From the NCBI RefSeq assembly GCF_003967515.1, contig NZ_BIFQ01000001.1, positions 248,001-312,000 of the forward strand: a DNA stretch of 64,000 bases. Direction: 5' to 3'. The first letter of the stretch is position 1. Each line of letters starts with the position of its first letter. Below are positions 44,613 to 52,912 of this stretch, in pieces. The notes under the pieces were generated by a model. That model was given only the letters and a program-made list of their open reading frames with translations, did no database searches and was not told the origin of the DNA. This stretch comes from Dictyobacter aurantiacus (GTDB taxonomy: Bacteria > Chloroflexota > Ktedonobacteria > Ktedonobacterales > Ktedonobacteraceae). The position numbers and the translations under genes are program-made.

Positions 44613-46046
44613 ATGACCCCAGAGGAAGTCTTAAAGCTAGCGAAAGAAAACGGAGTCAAGATTGTCGACTTCAAATTTTCTGATCTACCAGGTACCTGGC
44701 AGCATTTCAGTGTGCCCGTGCATGTATTATCAGAAGACTTATTTTCCGAGGGCTTGCCATTCGATGGTTCCAGCGTTCGCGGCTTCCAGACCATCAATGA
44801 GAGTGATATGCTGGTGATCCCCGATGCCGATACGGCGTTCCTGGATCCATTCACCAACATTCCAACTCTGAGCCTCACATGTGATATCGCTCATCCTGGT
44901 CGAGCCGGTAGCCAGAAGCCCTATAGCCGTGACCCACGTTATATCGCGCGCAAGGCGGAAGATTACCTGCGCAGCACAGGCATCGCCGATACCGCCTTCT
45001 TTGGTCCGGAAGCGGAGTTCTACATTTTTGATAACGTTCGCTACGCTTCTGGCGATAATATCCAATATGCAGAGGTCGATTCGGAAGAGGCTCACTGGAA
45101 CAGTAAGGGCCGTGAAGATGCTCGTAACCTTGGACACCTGATGAACGTCAAGGGCGGCTATTTCCCGGTTGCCCCGAGCGATACTTACCAGGATCTACGT
45201 TCAGAGATGGTGATGAACCTGGAGAACCTGGGCATTACAGTTGAAGCCCACCACCACGAAGTTGGCGCCGCCGGCCAGTGTGAAATTGACTATAAGTTTG
45301 GCACCTTGCTCAACACAGCGGATAAGCTCCTGCTCTTCAAATATGTGATCAAAAATACCGCCCGCAAATATGGGAAGTCGGTCACATTTATGCCCAAACC
45401 AGTCTACGGCGATAACGGATCAGGCATGCATACCCATCAGAGCCTGTGGAAAAATGGCCAGCCGCTCTTCTATGAAGAGGGTAGCTACGCCAACCTATCG
45501 CAGATGGCTCGCTACTACATCGGCGGCGTGCTGACCCACGCTCCTTCGATCCTGGCGATCGCGGCCTCCTCCACCAATAGCTATAAACGCCTGGTTCCAG
45601 GCTTTGAAGCGCCAGTAAATCTGGTCTTCTCACAGGGCAACCGTAGCGCGGCCATTCGTATCCCACGGACCGAGAGTCCCAAAGCGACCCGCGTGGAGTT
45701 CCGCCCACCCGATCCAACGGCGAACCCATACCTGCTCTTCTCCGCCTTACTCATGGCCGGTCTGGATGGTATCCGCAACGAGATCGATCCCAGCCAGTAT
45801 GGCTATGGTCCCGTCGATAAAGACCTGTACAGCATGAGTAAAGAAGAATTAAGAGAGATCAGCTCGGTACCAGGATCACTGGATGAGTCCCTTAAGGCTC
45901 TTGAGAACGATCATGCCTTCTTGCTTGAAGGTGGCGTCTTTACCTCGGACGTACTGGAAAAATATGTGGATCTCAAGCGTGAGCAAGCCGACCAGGTTCG
46001 CCTGCGCCCAAATCCCATCGAATTCTCTATGTACTACGACGCCTAG
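44613..46046 (+). CDS. glnA: Glutamine synthetase type I
   Basis: A 477-residue enzyme that makes glutamine from glutamate, ammonia and ATP. Signatures: LPFDGSSVRGFQTINESDM, FFGPEAEFYIFD, VEAHHHEVGAAGQCEID, GSGMHTHQSLWKNG (ATP site) and NRSAAIRIP. KDLYSMSKEEL contains a Tyr at the position that GS adenylyltransferase modifies in GSI-beta enzymes. The start at 44613 has AGGAGAA upstream; the frame to 44556 is rejected. Monocistronic, followed by a terminator and a long palindrome. Confidence 0.97.
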   Translation: MTPEEVLKLAKENGVKIVDFKFSDLPGTWQHFSVPVHVLSEDLFSEGLPFDGSSVRGFQTINESDMLVIPDADTAFLDPFTNIPTLSLTCDIAHPGRAGSQKPYSRDPRYIARKAEDYLRSTGIADTAFFGPEAEFYIFDNVRYASGDNIQYAEVDSEEAHWNSKGREDARNLGHLMNVKGGYFPVAPSDTYQDLRSEMVMNLENLGITVEAHHHEVGAAGQCEIDYKFGTLLNTADKLLLFKYVIKNTARKYGKSVTFMPKPVYGDNGSGMHTHQSLWKNGQPLFYEEGSYANLSQMARYYIGGVLTHAPSILAIAASSTNSYKRLVPGFEAPVNLVFSQGNRSAAIRIPRTESPKATRVEFRPPDPTANPYLLFSALLMAGLDGIRNEIDPSQYGYGPVDKDLYSMSKEELREISSVPGSLDESLKALENDHAFLLEGGVFTSDVLEKYVDLKREQADQVRLRPNPIEFSMYYDA

Positions 46047-46061
46047 TCGATACCATAGCGC

Positions 46062-46103
46062 AAAAAAAGATCCCGACTATTTTAAGTAGCCGGGATCTTT
46101 TTC
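46062..46103 (+). terminator. Intrinsic terminator after glnA
   Basis: GATCCCGACTA pairs with TAGCCGGGATC (one internal mismatch). An A-run precedes the stem and CTTTTTC follows it. Confidence 0.92.
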
Positions 46104-46122
46104 TTGAAGAACAGCTATCAGT

Positions 46123-46195
46123 CGCCTCCTGGTATATTGTGTCTGTGCTGTTGGCGCACTGCGCCAACAGCACAGACACAATATACCAGGAGGCG
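46123..46195. repeat. Perfect long palindrome (36-bp arms)
   Basis: Arm 46123-46158 pairs with 46160-46195 without mismatch around a single central base. The apex TTGGCGCA/TGCGCCAA matches the GCGCA/TGCGC apex of the repeat units, and the inner word TGCTG is shared with copy F, but neither flanking module is present. It lies 20 bases after the glnA terminator. Confidence 0.92.
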
Positions 46196-46442
46196 CTCAA
46201 ACTCCTTTTACAAACGAAAATAAGACATCTTCAAAACAAATTTAATAAGAAGTGCAAAAAATCTTACCTGCTTTGATGCCTCCCATTCATCATTGTAGAG
46301 ATTGGTAATGCAGCCGGCGAATTCCTTAATAGTCTGTATCCCATACACGTCATAACAGTAGGTATCCCACATGCGTCTACAAACGTGCTATAGTATGACA
46401 TAAAAGCACGTTCGTTAGACTTACATATAGAGGGGCACAGAT

Positions 46443-47438
46443 ATGAAATTACTTGTAGATAGCTATGGACGACGTATTAAAAGTATGCGTATCTCGATTA
46501 CCGATAAGTGCAATTTTCGTTGCACCTATTGTATGCCTGCGGAAGGACTCCCCTGGCTTAAGAAAGATGAGATTCTTTCTTATGAAGAGATTATACGTAT
46601 CGCGCGCGTTTCGGTACAGATGGGCATTGAACAGATCCGTCTGACCGGCGGCGAACCACTGGTGAGACGTGATGTTCCGGAACTGGTTCGCCAGTTGGGA
46701 CAACTTGAGGGGCTACGTAGCCTGAGCTTAACGACGAATGGCATCTTGCTGAAACAACAGGCGAAGGCGCTGGCCGAGGCAGGGTTGACACGCATCAATG
46801 TCAGCCTGGATTCTCTCCTGCGCGAGAAGTTCGCACGCCTGACGCGACGCGATCAATTAGATAAGGTTCTCGAGGGGCTGGCCGAGCTAGAACACTATCC
46901 TTCTATTCGCCCGATTAAGATCAACGCGGTGGCGATGCGTGGCTACACTGAGGAAGAGGTCCTCGCGTTTGCCCGCCTGGCTCGTGATAAAGCATACGTT
47001 GTACGTTGGATAGAATTTATGCCACTAGATGCGGATCAAATCTGGCGCAAAGAAGATATTCTAACTGGAGCCGAAATCAAACAGATTATTGAATCCGAAT
47101 ATGGCCCCTTGCAAAGAATTACCTCTGGAGACCCATCCGAAACCGCTCGTCGCTACACATTTAGTGATGGCATTGGCGAAGTCGGCTTCATTAATCCTGT
47201 GAGTGAGCCTTTCTGTTCTACCTGTGATCGTATTCGCCTTACGGCGGATGGGCAATTGCGCACCTGCCTCTTCGGTACCGAAGAAACCGATCTCCGCACG
47301 ATTGTACGCACACATACGGACGATGAGCCACTCGTGGAAGCGATCCGCCAGGCGGTGCTCAACAAAGAATTAAAACATTATATTGGTGATAAACGGTTTC
47401 GTAGAACTAACCGGACGATGTCAAGGATCGGCGGATAG
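46443..47438 (+). CDS. moaA: GTP 3',8-cyclase (molybdenum cofactor synthesis)
   Basis: A 331-residue radical SAM enzyme for the first step of molybdopterin synthesis. SITDKCNFRCTYCMP holds the SAM cluster CxxxCxxC; RLTGGEPLVRRDV is the SAM-binding segment; FCSTCDRIRLTADGQLRTCLF supplies the second 4Fe-4S cluster. The C-terminus ends in Gly-Gly, required for cyclisation in MoaA. GAGGGG lies 8 bases before the ATG. No other moa or moe gene is close. Confidence 0.97.
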   Translation: MKLLVDSYGRRIKSMRISITDKCNFRCTYCMPAEGLPWLKKDEILSYEEIIRIARVSVQMGIEQIRLTGGEPLVRRDVPELVRQLGQLEGLRSLSLTTNGILLKQQAKALAEAGLTRINVSLDSLLREKFARLTRRDQLDKVLEGLAELEHYPSIRPIKINAVAMRGYTEEEVLAFARLARDKAYVVRWIEFMPLDADQIWRKEDILTGAEIKQIIESEYGPLQRITSGDPSETARRYTFSDGIGEVGFINPVSEPFCSTCDRIRLTADGQLRTCLFGTEETDLRTIVRTHTDDEPLVEAIRQAVLNKELKHYIGDKRFRRTNRTMSRIGG

Positions 47439-47682
47439 TTCAATCAAACGATTGATAGTACACCTACTTTACATATAAAAGTGATACTTTTTTGTAGCTA
47501 TCCACCTCGTTACTACAGTGTAAAGATTTGCAAAAAGAATGTTACAAAAAAACGGCAGGATCGTCATTATAGTTAATAGACAAAATATATATTGTCTGAC
47601 ATATTATTTTGTCTTAATGCATTAACATCGTAGTAAATATTCATCCGGTCTGACTAGAATCGCAGGCCAGAAAGAGGAAATT

Positions 47683-47913
47683 GTGGCAAACGAGGAAGCG
47701 GATCTGTTAACAGTTGGCGAGGTGGCAAAGCAACTACGTGTTGACGATACAACCGTTCGCCGATGGATTAAAAGTGGTGTGCTTGAGGCGATCTCACTTC
47801 CCCATAGTGGTATACGCCAGGCATATCGAATTCGCCGTTCAACACTGGAAGCCTTACTTGCAGCCCCATCCTCTCTTCTTGAAGAGGACAATGTCGGAGT
47901 AGAAACAGATTAG
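47683..47913 (+). CDS. Small helix-turn-helix protein, excisionase/BldC-like
   Basis: A 76-residue DNA-binding protein: LLTVGEVAKQLRVDDTTVRRWIKSGVLEAI is a MerR-type winged HTH start, and AYRIRRSTLEALLAA completes the fold. Such proteins include phage excisionases and the developmental regulator BldC; no integrase is nearby, so a chromosomal regulator is more likely. A GTG start at 47683 has AGAGGAAA upstream. The 244 bases before it are AT-rich and otherwise empty. Confidence 0.85.
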   Translation: MANEEADLLTVGEVAKQLRVDDTTVRRWIKSGVLEAISLPHSGIRQAYRIRRSTLEALLAAPSSLLEEDNVGVETD

Positions 47914-48014
47914 TATCTCAGCTTCCGAACTGCTAGTATTTTCCCCCCCACTAGCAGACGGAGGCTTTTGTGCGCATTTATGTATCCCGCTCTTTGCAGC
48001 TCTGCCATTTATTA

Positions 48015-48551
48015 CTATATTTCCATGCGATAGAGTTGCAAGCCATCAATATTAAATTGATGCACGACTGCTAAATCACATTTTACAGCCAGCTGAGACG
48101 ACGCCTGATCAGCACCTGGGAGTAAGGCCTCAAAGTAGATCGGCACTCCCTCAGCTTCAGCTTCAAATTCGAAATCTGAGGCCAGCAGCCGCGCCCGATT
48201 TAAAGCCCCGACCAGTAATGCGCGACCCGCACCTCTACGCCGATGCTCGGGATGAACCGCACCTCGGCAGCGTAAATGATAGCCTTCAGCATCCCTCAGG
48301 CATTCTACAATGGTGTAACCGACAATCTCCCCTTCTATCCCTTCCAGCGTTCCTGCCTGCCCCCAGGTTAACAATTCATCGTCGTCATCGGTCATTACGA
48401 AGGCATTCGCCTGGGCTTCACGTTCGGGGGCTAGAAACCAGGCAGTGAATGCCTCTTCGCTCGTCGTCGGAATGCGATCGGCAATGGCGGCCGCCTGTCG
48501 AATGTTGATAATGGTAGAAATATCTCCCGGACGAAAATAGCGAATACGCAT
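48015..48551 (-). CDS. GNAT family N-acetyltransferase
   Basis: A 178-residue acetyltransferase. The core motif A reads AVHPEHRRRGAGRALL, with the acetyl-CoA pyrophosphate loop R-R-x-G-x-G/A. IRYFRPGDISTIINI is a typical GNAT N-terminus and GEIVGYTIVECL is motif D-like. The C-terminal ~60 residues (VPIYFEALLPGADQASSQ) look atypical and may bind the acceptor. The acceptor is unknown. The start could also be 48563. Confidence 0.82.
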   Translation of the reverse strand: MRIRYFRPGDISTIINIRQAAAIADRIPTTSEEAFTAWFLAPEREAQANAFVMTDDDDELLTWGQAGTLEGIEGEIVGYTIVECLRDAEGYHLRCRGAVHPEHRRRGAGRALLVGALNRARLLASDFEFEAEAEGVPIYFEALLPGADQASSQLAVKCDLAVVHQFNIDGLQLYRMEI

Positions 48552-48831
48552 AGACTTGTCCATCTTTCTCTAAGTAAACATTTTCAGCTATGTATACTAT
48601 ACTATGTCGTTCCGGACTCGCATAGCGCCAGTCAGCATCATTCGTATATACCCAGGGAATTGTTCCTTTCATCCATACAAAAGGACGAAATATCCCAGCC
48701 CCCCCAACAGCGGAGCAACATATATATGAGTTATACTATAAGCACATACTGTTACTATACAGCCTGCGACCACATATCACTGTTCGCCAAATGTATCACG
48801 GTCGCACCTATACTAGAGGAGATCATCTATT

Positions 48832-49992
48832 TTGGCTGCGCTTACCCATCTTCAAGAAATCCGCCAGGCCCTCCCGGCCACGATCAGACAGATCTATTTA
48901 AATACCGGTACCTTTGGTCCTTTGCCCGATTGTGTACCTCAGGCGATAACGGCCCGTATTCAGGAAGAATGGCAGGAAGGTCGCCTGGGACCTCATGGTT
49001 TTGGAGGGATCACGACGATCTCTCAGCAGGCACGTGAGCATGTCGCTCGTTTGCTCCACTGCCAGGAAGAAGAGATTACGCTCACGGATAATACCGGTGA
49101 AGGTATGAATATCGTGAGTTATGGTATTAACTGGCAGGCCGGCGATGAGGTGATTACAACCAACCATGAGCATATCAGTGCATTGGCCCCTCTCTATCAG
49201 ATACGCGATCGCACAGGCATCGTCATCCGCATCGCCGATCTGGGTCCCCAGGCCAATCAATCCGCCCGGACCGCTATCGAGCAGTTGATCACGCCACGCA
49301 CACGTCTCATCTCCCTTTCCCACGTCACCTGGACCACCGGGGCCATCGTGGATGTGCAGGAAGTAGCTGACCTGGGCCGCGCGCACAACATTCCCGTCCT
49401 CATTGACGGAGCTCAATCCGCCGGTAACATCCCCCTCGATGTTGCCGCGCTGGGAGTGGATTTCTATGCCATCCCAATGCAAAAGTGGCTGTGCGGACCT
49501 GACGGGACAGGAGCACTCTATGTGCGCAAGGATTCGATGCACTACATTCAGTCAACGTATGTAGGCTACCATTCTATGAAGTTTGGCCCTGCTGGAGACT
49601 GGGAGTTGCACGATCACGCACAACGCTTCGAGGTTGGTGGCCGTCAGACTGCGGCCATTAATGGTCAGAGCGCCGTTCTGCACTGGCTGGAAACGGTGGT
49701 CGGCTATGACTGGCTCTTCGCACGTATCAAAGAGCTGAATAGCTACGCCTACCAGGCACTTAAACAGATCCCTGATCTGACTATCCTCACTCCCGAACCT
49801 GGCCACAATGGCATCCTCTCATTTACTATCGCCAATACAGATGAAGCACAGCTCGTTACTTATCTGCGCGAAAAACACAATATCGCCACCCGCAGTATTC
49901 CAGACAACAAAGCCCTGCGCATCTCAACCGGTTTCTTCAATACTGAAGAGGAGATCGATACCCTGGTTCGCGCACTTCTAACCCGCGAATAA
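48832..49992 (+). CDS. Class V aminotransferase-fold PLP enzyme, possibly EgtE-like
   Basis: A 386-residue PLP enzyme of the cysteine desulfurase/isopenicillin-epimerase group. IYLNTGTFGPLP, ITLTDNTGEGMNIV, SHVTWTTGAIVDV, PVLIDGAQSAGNIPLDV and FYAIPMQKWLCGPDGTGALYV (PLP Lys in QKW) are in order. The C-terminal FEVGGRQTAAINGQ and LRISTGFFNTEEEID complete the fold. The start is TTG at 48832 with AGAGGAG about 10 bases upstream. It sits directly upstream of egtB-egtD, so it may be the C-S lyase for ergothioneine; a separate terminator and promoter mean it is not the same transcript. Confidence 0.88.
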   Translation: MAALTHLQEIRQALPATIRQIYLNTGTFGPLPDCVPQAITARIQEEWQEGRLGPHGFGGITTISQQAREHVARLLHCQEEEITLTDNTGEGMNIVSYGINWQAGDEVITTNHEHISALAPLYQIRDRTGIVIRIADLGPQANQSARTAIEQLITPRTRLISLSHVTWTTGAIVDVQEVADLGRAHNIPVLIDGAQSAGNIPLDVAALGVDFYAIPMQKWLCGPDGTGALYVRKDSMHYIQSTYVGYHSMKFGPAGDWELHDHAQRFEVGGRQTAAINGQSAVLHWLETVVGYDWLFARIKELNSYAYQALKQIPDLTILTPEPGHNGILSFTIANTDEAQLVTYLREKHNIATRSIPDNKALRISTGFFNTEEEIDTLVRALLTRE

Positions 49993-50007
49993 CCTTCATC
50001 CACCGCG

Positions 50008-50040
50008 AAGAGGCACCCTTGAACGGTGCCTCTTTTCCTT
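50008..50040 (+). terminator. Intrinsic terminator after the class V aminotransferase
   Basis: AAGAGGCACC (50008-50017) pairs with GGTGCCTCTT (50025-50034) around a 7-base loop, followed by TTCCTTTT. Confidence 0.9.
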
Positions 50041-50090
50041 TTGCCCCTACATCCTTTACGCTTTTCATGCCAGCTGTAGCTTTTCTCAAC

Positions 50091-50119
50091 TTGAGCAAAA
50101 GCGTTTTTAAGTTTACAAT
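50091..50119 (+). promoter_or_regulatory. Promoter for egtB-egtD
   Basis: TTGAGC at 50091-50096 and TACAAT at 50114-50119 are 17 bases apart, a good sigma-70-type match. The leader to the egtB start is about 200 bases. Confidence 0.6.
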
Positions 50120-50330
50120 AATAAAGTCTATGCTAGATCATAAATCTCTAGTAAAGACCTGATATATTGATCACTTTAAAGCGAAAAACAGGTACAACAT
50201 TGAACCTTCTGGAGGAGAAAAGACGACATAAAAGCTACAGGCATGCATCCTCTGCCGGAAAAAGGCTGCTGTCTGCCTTGCTTCAGCTCACTCGGTTCGA
50301 CAGCCTGAGCTTAATTGAAGGAGTTATAGC

Positions 50331-51629
50331 GTGGCAAAAAACATTCAAGATCATCCAGTCCTGGCACAGTCGTCACCTCGACAAGCCCTGCTGGAAGATT
50401 ACCTGCGTGTGCGTCGCTTCTCAGAGCAGCTCTGTGTCCCTCTGGTAACAGAAGATTATGTGATTCAGTCGATGCCCGATGTTAGCCCTACACGCTGGCA
50501 TCTGGCCCACACTTCCTGGTTCTTTGAAACGTTTGTGCTATCATCGTATATGCCAGACTACACGTCTCCTCATCCACAATACGCCTATCTGTTCAATTCT
50601 TACTACAATTCGGTCGGTGAGCGCCATTGCCGGCCCAAACGAGGCTTGATTTCACGGCCTACCGTTCAGGAAACATATGCTTATCGCCGGTATGTGGATG
50701 AGTGTGTCAGCAACTTTTTATCGACATGTACCGACGAGGCCCTGACCAAAGCTGCGCCAGTGGTAACATTGGGCATCCATCATGAACAGCAACATCAAGA
50801 ATTGATGGTGACGGACATCAAACATGTCCTCTCCTGCAATCCTTTGCACCCGGTTTATCAGGAGCAAGCGCTTTCTTCCACCACGCCTCCCTCGGCGCTA
50901 AGCTGGATCAGCTATCCAGAACAACTGGCCTGGATCGGATATGAGGGTGATGGCTTTTTTTACGACAATGAAGGACCATACCATCGCGAGTTTGTAGATG
51001 CTTACCAGTTGGGCTCACGCTTGATCACCAACGGCGAGTATCTCCAATTTATTGAGGATGGAGGCTATCAAAATCCTTTGCTCTGGCTCTCCAGCGGCTG
51101 GAATACGGTTCAGAGTGAGCAGTGGCAGGCGCCGCTGTACTGGGAGAAACATGAGGGACAGTGGATGATGATGACGTTGAGTGGTCTGCGACCAGTTGAA
51201 CCGACCGAACCGGTCTGCCATGTCAGCTATTATGAGGCCGATGCGTATGCACGCTGGGCCGATGCACGCCTGACAACCGAAGCTGAGTGGGAACTGGCGG
51301 CCAGGCAGGTACCGACCGAGGGTAACTTTGTTGAAAACCAGCAGTTCCATCCGGTTCCGCTGAAAAAAACGGTCGATCCTATCAAACCGGAACAGATGTA
51401 TGGGGACGTCTGGGAGTGGACGCAAAGCGCGTATCTACCGTATCGTGGTTATCATCCCGCACCCGGTGCGCTGGGCGAATATAACGGCAAGTTCATGTGC
51501 AATCAGTTTGTTCTGCGTGGCGGATCTTGCGCCACCTCCGTTACCCATATTCGTCCCACTTACCGCAACTTCTTCCCACCAGATGCACGCTGGCAATTTA
51601 TGGGCATTCGTTTAGCACGAGAGGTGTAA
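50331..51629 (+). CDS. egtB: Ergothioneine biosynthesis sulfoxide synthase EgtB
   Basis: A 432-residue non-haem iron enzyme that forms the C-S bond on hercynine. The N-terminal DinB-like helical domain carries the iron ligands in RWHLAHTSWFFETF and LGIHHEQQHQELM (HxxxHxE-type). The C-terminal formylglycine-enzyme-like domain has GDVWEWTQSAYLPYRGY, FVLRGGSCATS and IRPTYRNFFPPDARWQFMGIRLA. A GTG start at 50331 has AAGGAG 7 bases upstream. No egtA or egtC is nearby, so the sulfur donor may be cysteine rather than gamma-glutamylcysteine. Confidence 0.96.
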   Translation: MAKNIQDHPVLAQSSPRQALLEDYLRVRRFSEQLCVPLVTEDYVIQSMPDVSPTRWHLAHTSWFFETFVLSSYMPDYTSPHPQYAYLFNSYYNSVGERHCRPKRGLISRPTVQETYAYRRYVDECVSNFLSTCTDEALTKAAPVVTLGIHHEQQHQELMVTDIKHVLSCNPLHPVYQEQALSSTTPPSALSWISYPEQLAWIGYEGDGFFYDNEGPYHREFVDAYQLGSRLITNGEYLQFIEDGGYQNPLLWLSSGWNTVQSEQWQAPLYWEKHEGQWMMMTLSGLRPVEPTEPVCHVSYYEADAYARWADARLTTEAEWELAARQVPTEGNFVENQQFHPVPLKKTVDPIKPEQMYGDVWEWTQSAYLPYRGYHPAPGALGEYNGKFMCNQFVLRGGSCATSVTHIRPTYRNFFPPDARWQFMGIRLAREV

Positions 51630-51696
51630 CATCGTACAGAGCATTCAGGAACAACTTGAGCGGTATGATTTCGCCCCTAAACAGAAAACGGTTCGG

Positions 51697-52605
51697 ATGG
51701 AAATTTTGCGAGGCTTGCAGAAGCCGATTAAAGAACTTCCGAGCAAGTACTTTTATGATGAGGTTGGCTCACAATTATTCGATCGTATTACAGAACTCGA
51801 TGAGTACTATCTTACACGTACCGAGTTGCAGATTATGCAGCAGCAGATCCAGGATATCGCGGCCACCCTGGGACCATGCTGCATGCTCATTGAGTATGGC
51901 AGTGGGAGCAGCATGAAGACGCGGCAGTTGTTAGATCACCTGGCGCAACCAGTGGCCTATGTACCTATCGACATTTCTAAAGAACATCTGCTGCAGGCCT
52001 CTCTCAGACTGTCACAGTCCTATCCAAAGCTCGAAATCCTACCCATTTGCGCGGACTATACGAGCAATTTCGCCCTGCCCGATCCGACACAGCCAGGAGC
52101 TCGTAAAGTAGCTTACTATCCAGGCTCTACAATCGGGAACTTTGATCGAGGGCCAGCCAGAAAATTTCTGGCTCAGATCGCTCATACCTGTGGCCGGGGC
52201 GGCGGCCTTTTGATCGGAGTTGATCTGAAAAAAGATTTCGCCATCTTACATAGCGCCTACAACGATCGGGCGGGAGTTACCGCTGCTTTTAATCTGCATC
52301 TGCTGGAGCGGCTCAACCATGAGCTCAACACTGATTTTCAGCTAGATCATTTCGGCCATTATGCGTTCTACAATCCAGCTGAGAGCCGCATTGAAATGCA
52401 TCTGGTAAGCCAGCGAAAACAGCAGATCCAGGTGGGAAAAGAAAAGATCGTATTTGATGAGTACGAGAGCATCTGGACTGAGAGCTCTTATAAGTACACG
52501 CTTGATGAGTTTGGTCAGCTCGCTGCCAGCGCTGGCTTTAAAGTTGAACGCATCTGGCTTGATACGCAGAAGTTCTTCAGCATCCAATACCTTTCCGTCA
52601 TCTAG
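51697..52605 (+). CDS. egtD: L-histidine N-alpha-methyltransferase EgtD
   Basis: A SAM-dependent enzyme that trimethylates histidine to hercynine. PSKYFYDEVGSQLFDRITEL and EYYLTRTELQIM match the family N-terminus; IEYGSGSSMKTRQLLDHL is the SAM site; AYYPGSTIGNFDRG and LLIGVDLKKD follow. The annotated ATG at 51697 gives 302 residues but has no ribosome site. The frame stays open upstream to the egtB stop, and GAGAGG sits before an ATC at 51631, which would add 22 residues resembling the usual N-terminal helix. So the true start may be a rare non-ATG codon. Confidence 0.95.
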   Translation: MEILRGLQKPIKELPSKYFYDEVGSQLFDRITELDEYYLTRTELQIMQQQIQDIAATLGPCCMLIEYGSGSSMKTRQLLDHLAQPVAYVPIDISKEHLLQASLRLSQSYPKLEILPICADYTSNFALPDPTQPGARKVAYYPGSTIGNFDRGPARKFLAQIAHTCGRGGGLLIGVDLKKDFAILHSAYNDRAGVTAAFNLHLLERLNHELNTDFQLDHFGHYAFYNPAESRIEMHLVSQRKQQIQVGKEKIVFDEYESIWTESSYKYTLDEFGQLAASAGFKVERIWLDTQKFFSIQYLSVI

Positions 52606-52639
52606 CCTTTTACCGGTTACCGGCAGGCGCTATCTCTAT

Positions 52640-52775
52640 TAGGGAGTGTTTGACTTCGGTCACTCTGGGGGCACACGAGTGCCCCCGTACGCGCGTCCAC
52701 TGCGCAGCCGCGCTGGTTTTATATGGTAGTACAGCAGGAGCGCGGATGCGCTCCTGTTGTACTACCATATAAAGA
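52640..52775 (-). repeat. Variable-palindrome repeat unit, copy E (minus orientation)
   Basis: Reading right to left: a palindrome with 26-bp arms (52718-52743 with 52748-52773, loop GGAT, one G-T wobble), AAAACCAGCGCGGCTGCGCA, GTGGACGCGCGTACGGGGGC, and a terminal hairpin GGGGGCAC/GTGCCCCC. The left module is missing where it abuts copy F. The inner arm CAGGAGCGC is shared with copy B. Confidence 0.85.
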
Positions 52776-52777
52776 GC

Positions 52778-52893
52778 TATTGAGCTTCGCAGATGCCCAC
52801 GAGTCCATTGGGTAGTGCTGGCGCACGCCAGCACCACCCAAAACCAGTGCGGAGGCGCCCATGGGTCCCCACGATGACGGGAGTCAGGCTCAC
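52778..52893 (+). repeat. Variable-palindrome repeat unit, copy F
   Basis: Starts where copy E ends, so the two are head to head. The left module is GAGCTTCGCAGATGCCCACG and AGTCCAT. The palindrome is short: 14-bp arms 52809-52822 and 52827-52840 with one mismatch. The right module is AAAACCAGTGCGGAGGCGCC and ends with GACGGGAGTCAGGCT. Located between the convergent egtD and ridA genes. Confidence 0.83.
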
Positions 52894-52912
52894 CACTGGT
52901 ATTTATAGTGCT

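Noticed and set aside
50167-50448. 93-codon frame before and into egtB
   Set aside because: It overlaps the egtB start in another frame, after the promoter; it is leader sequence.
19008-52893. Reading the palindromes as ordinary intrinsic terminators
   Set aside because: Most lack a T-run, several lie at gene 5' ends or between divergent genes (copy C), and they carry conserved flanks on both sides.
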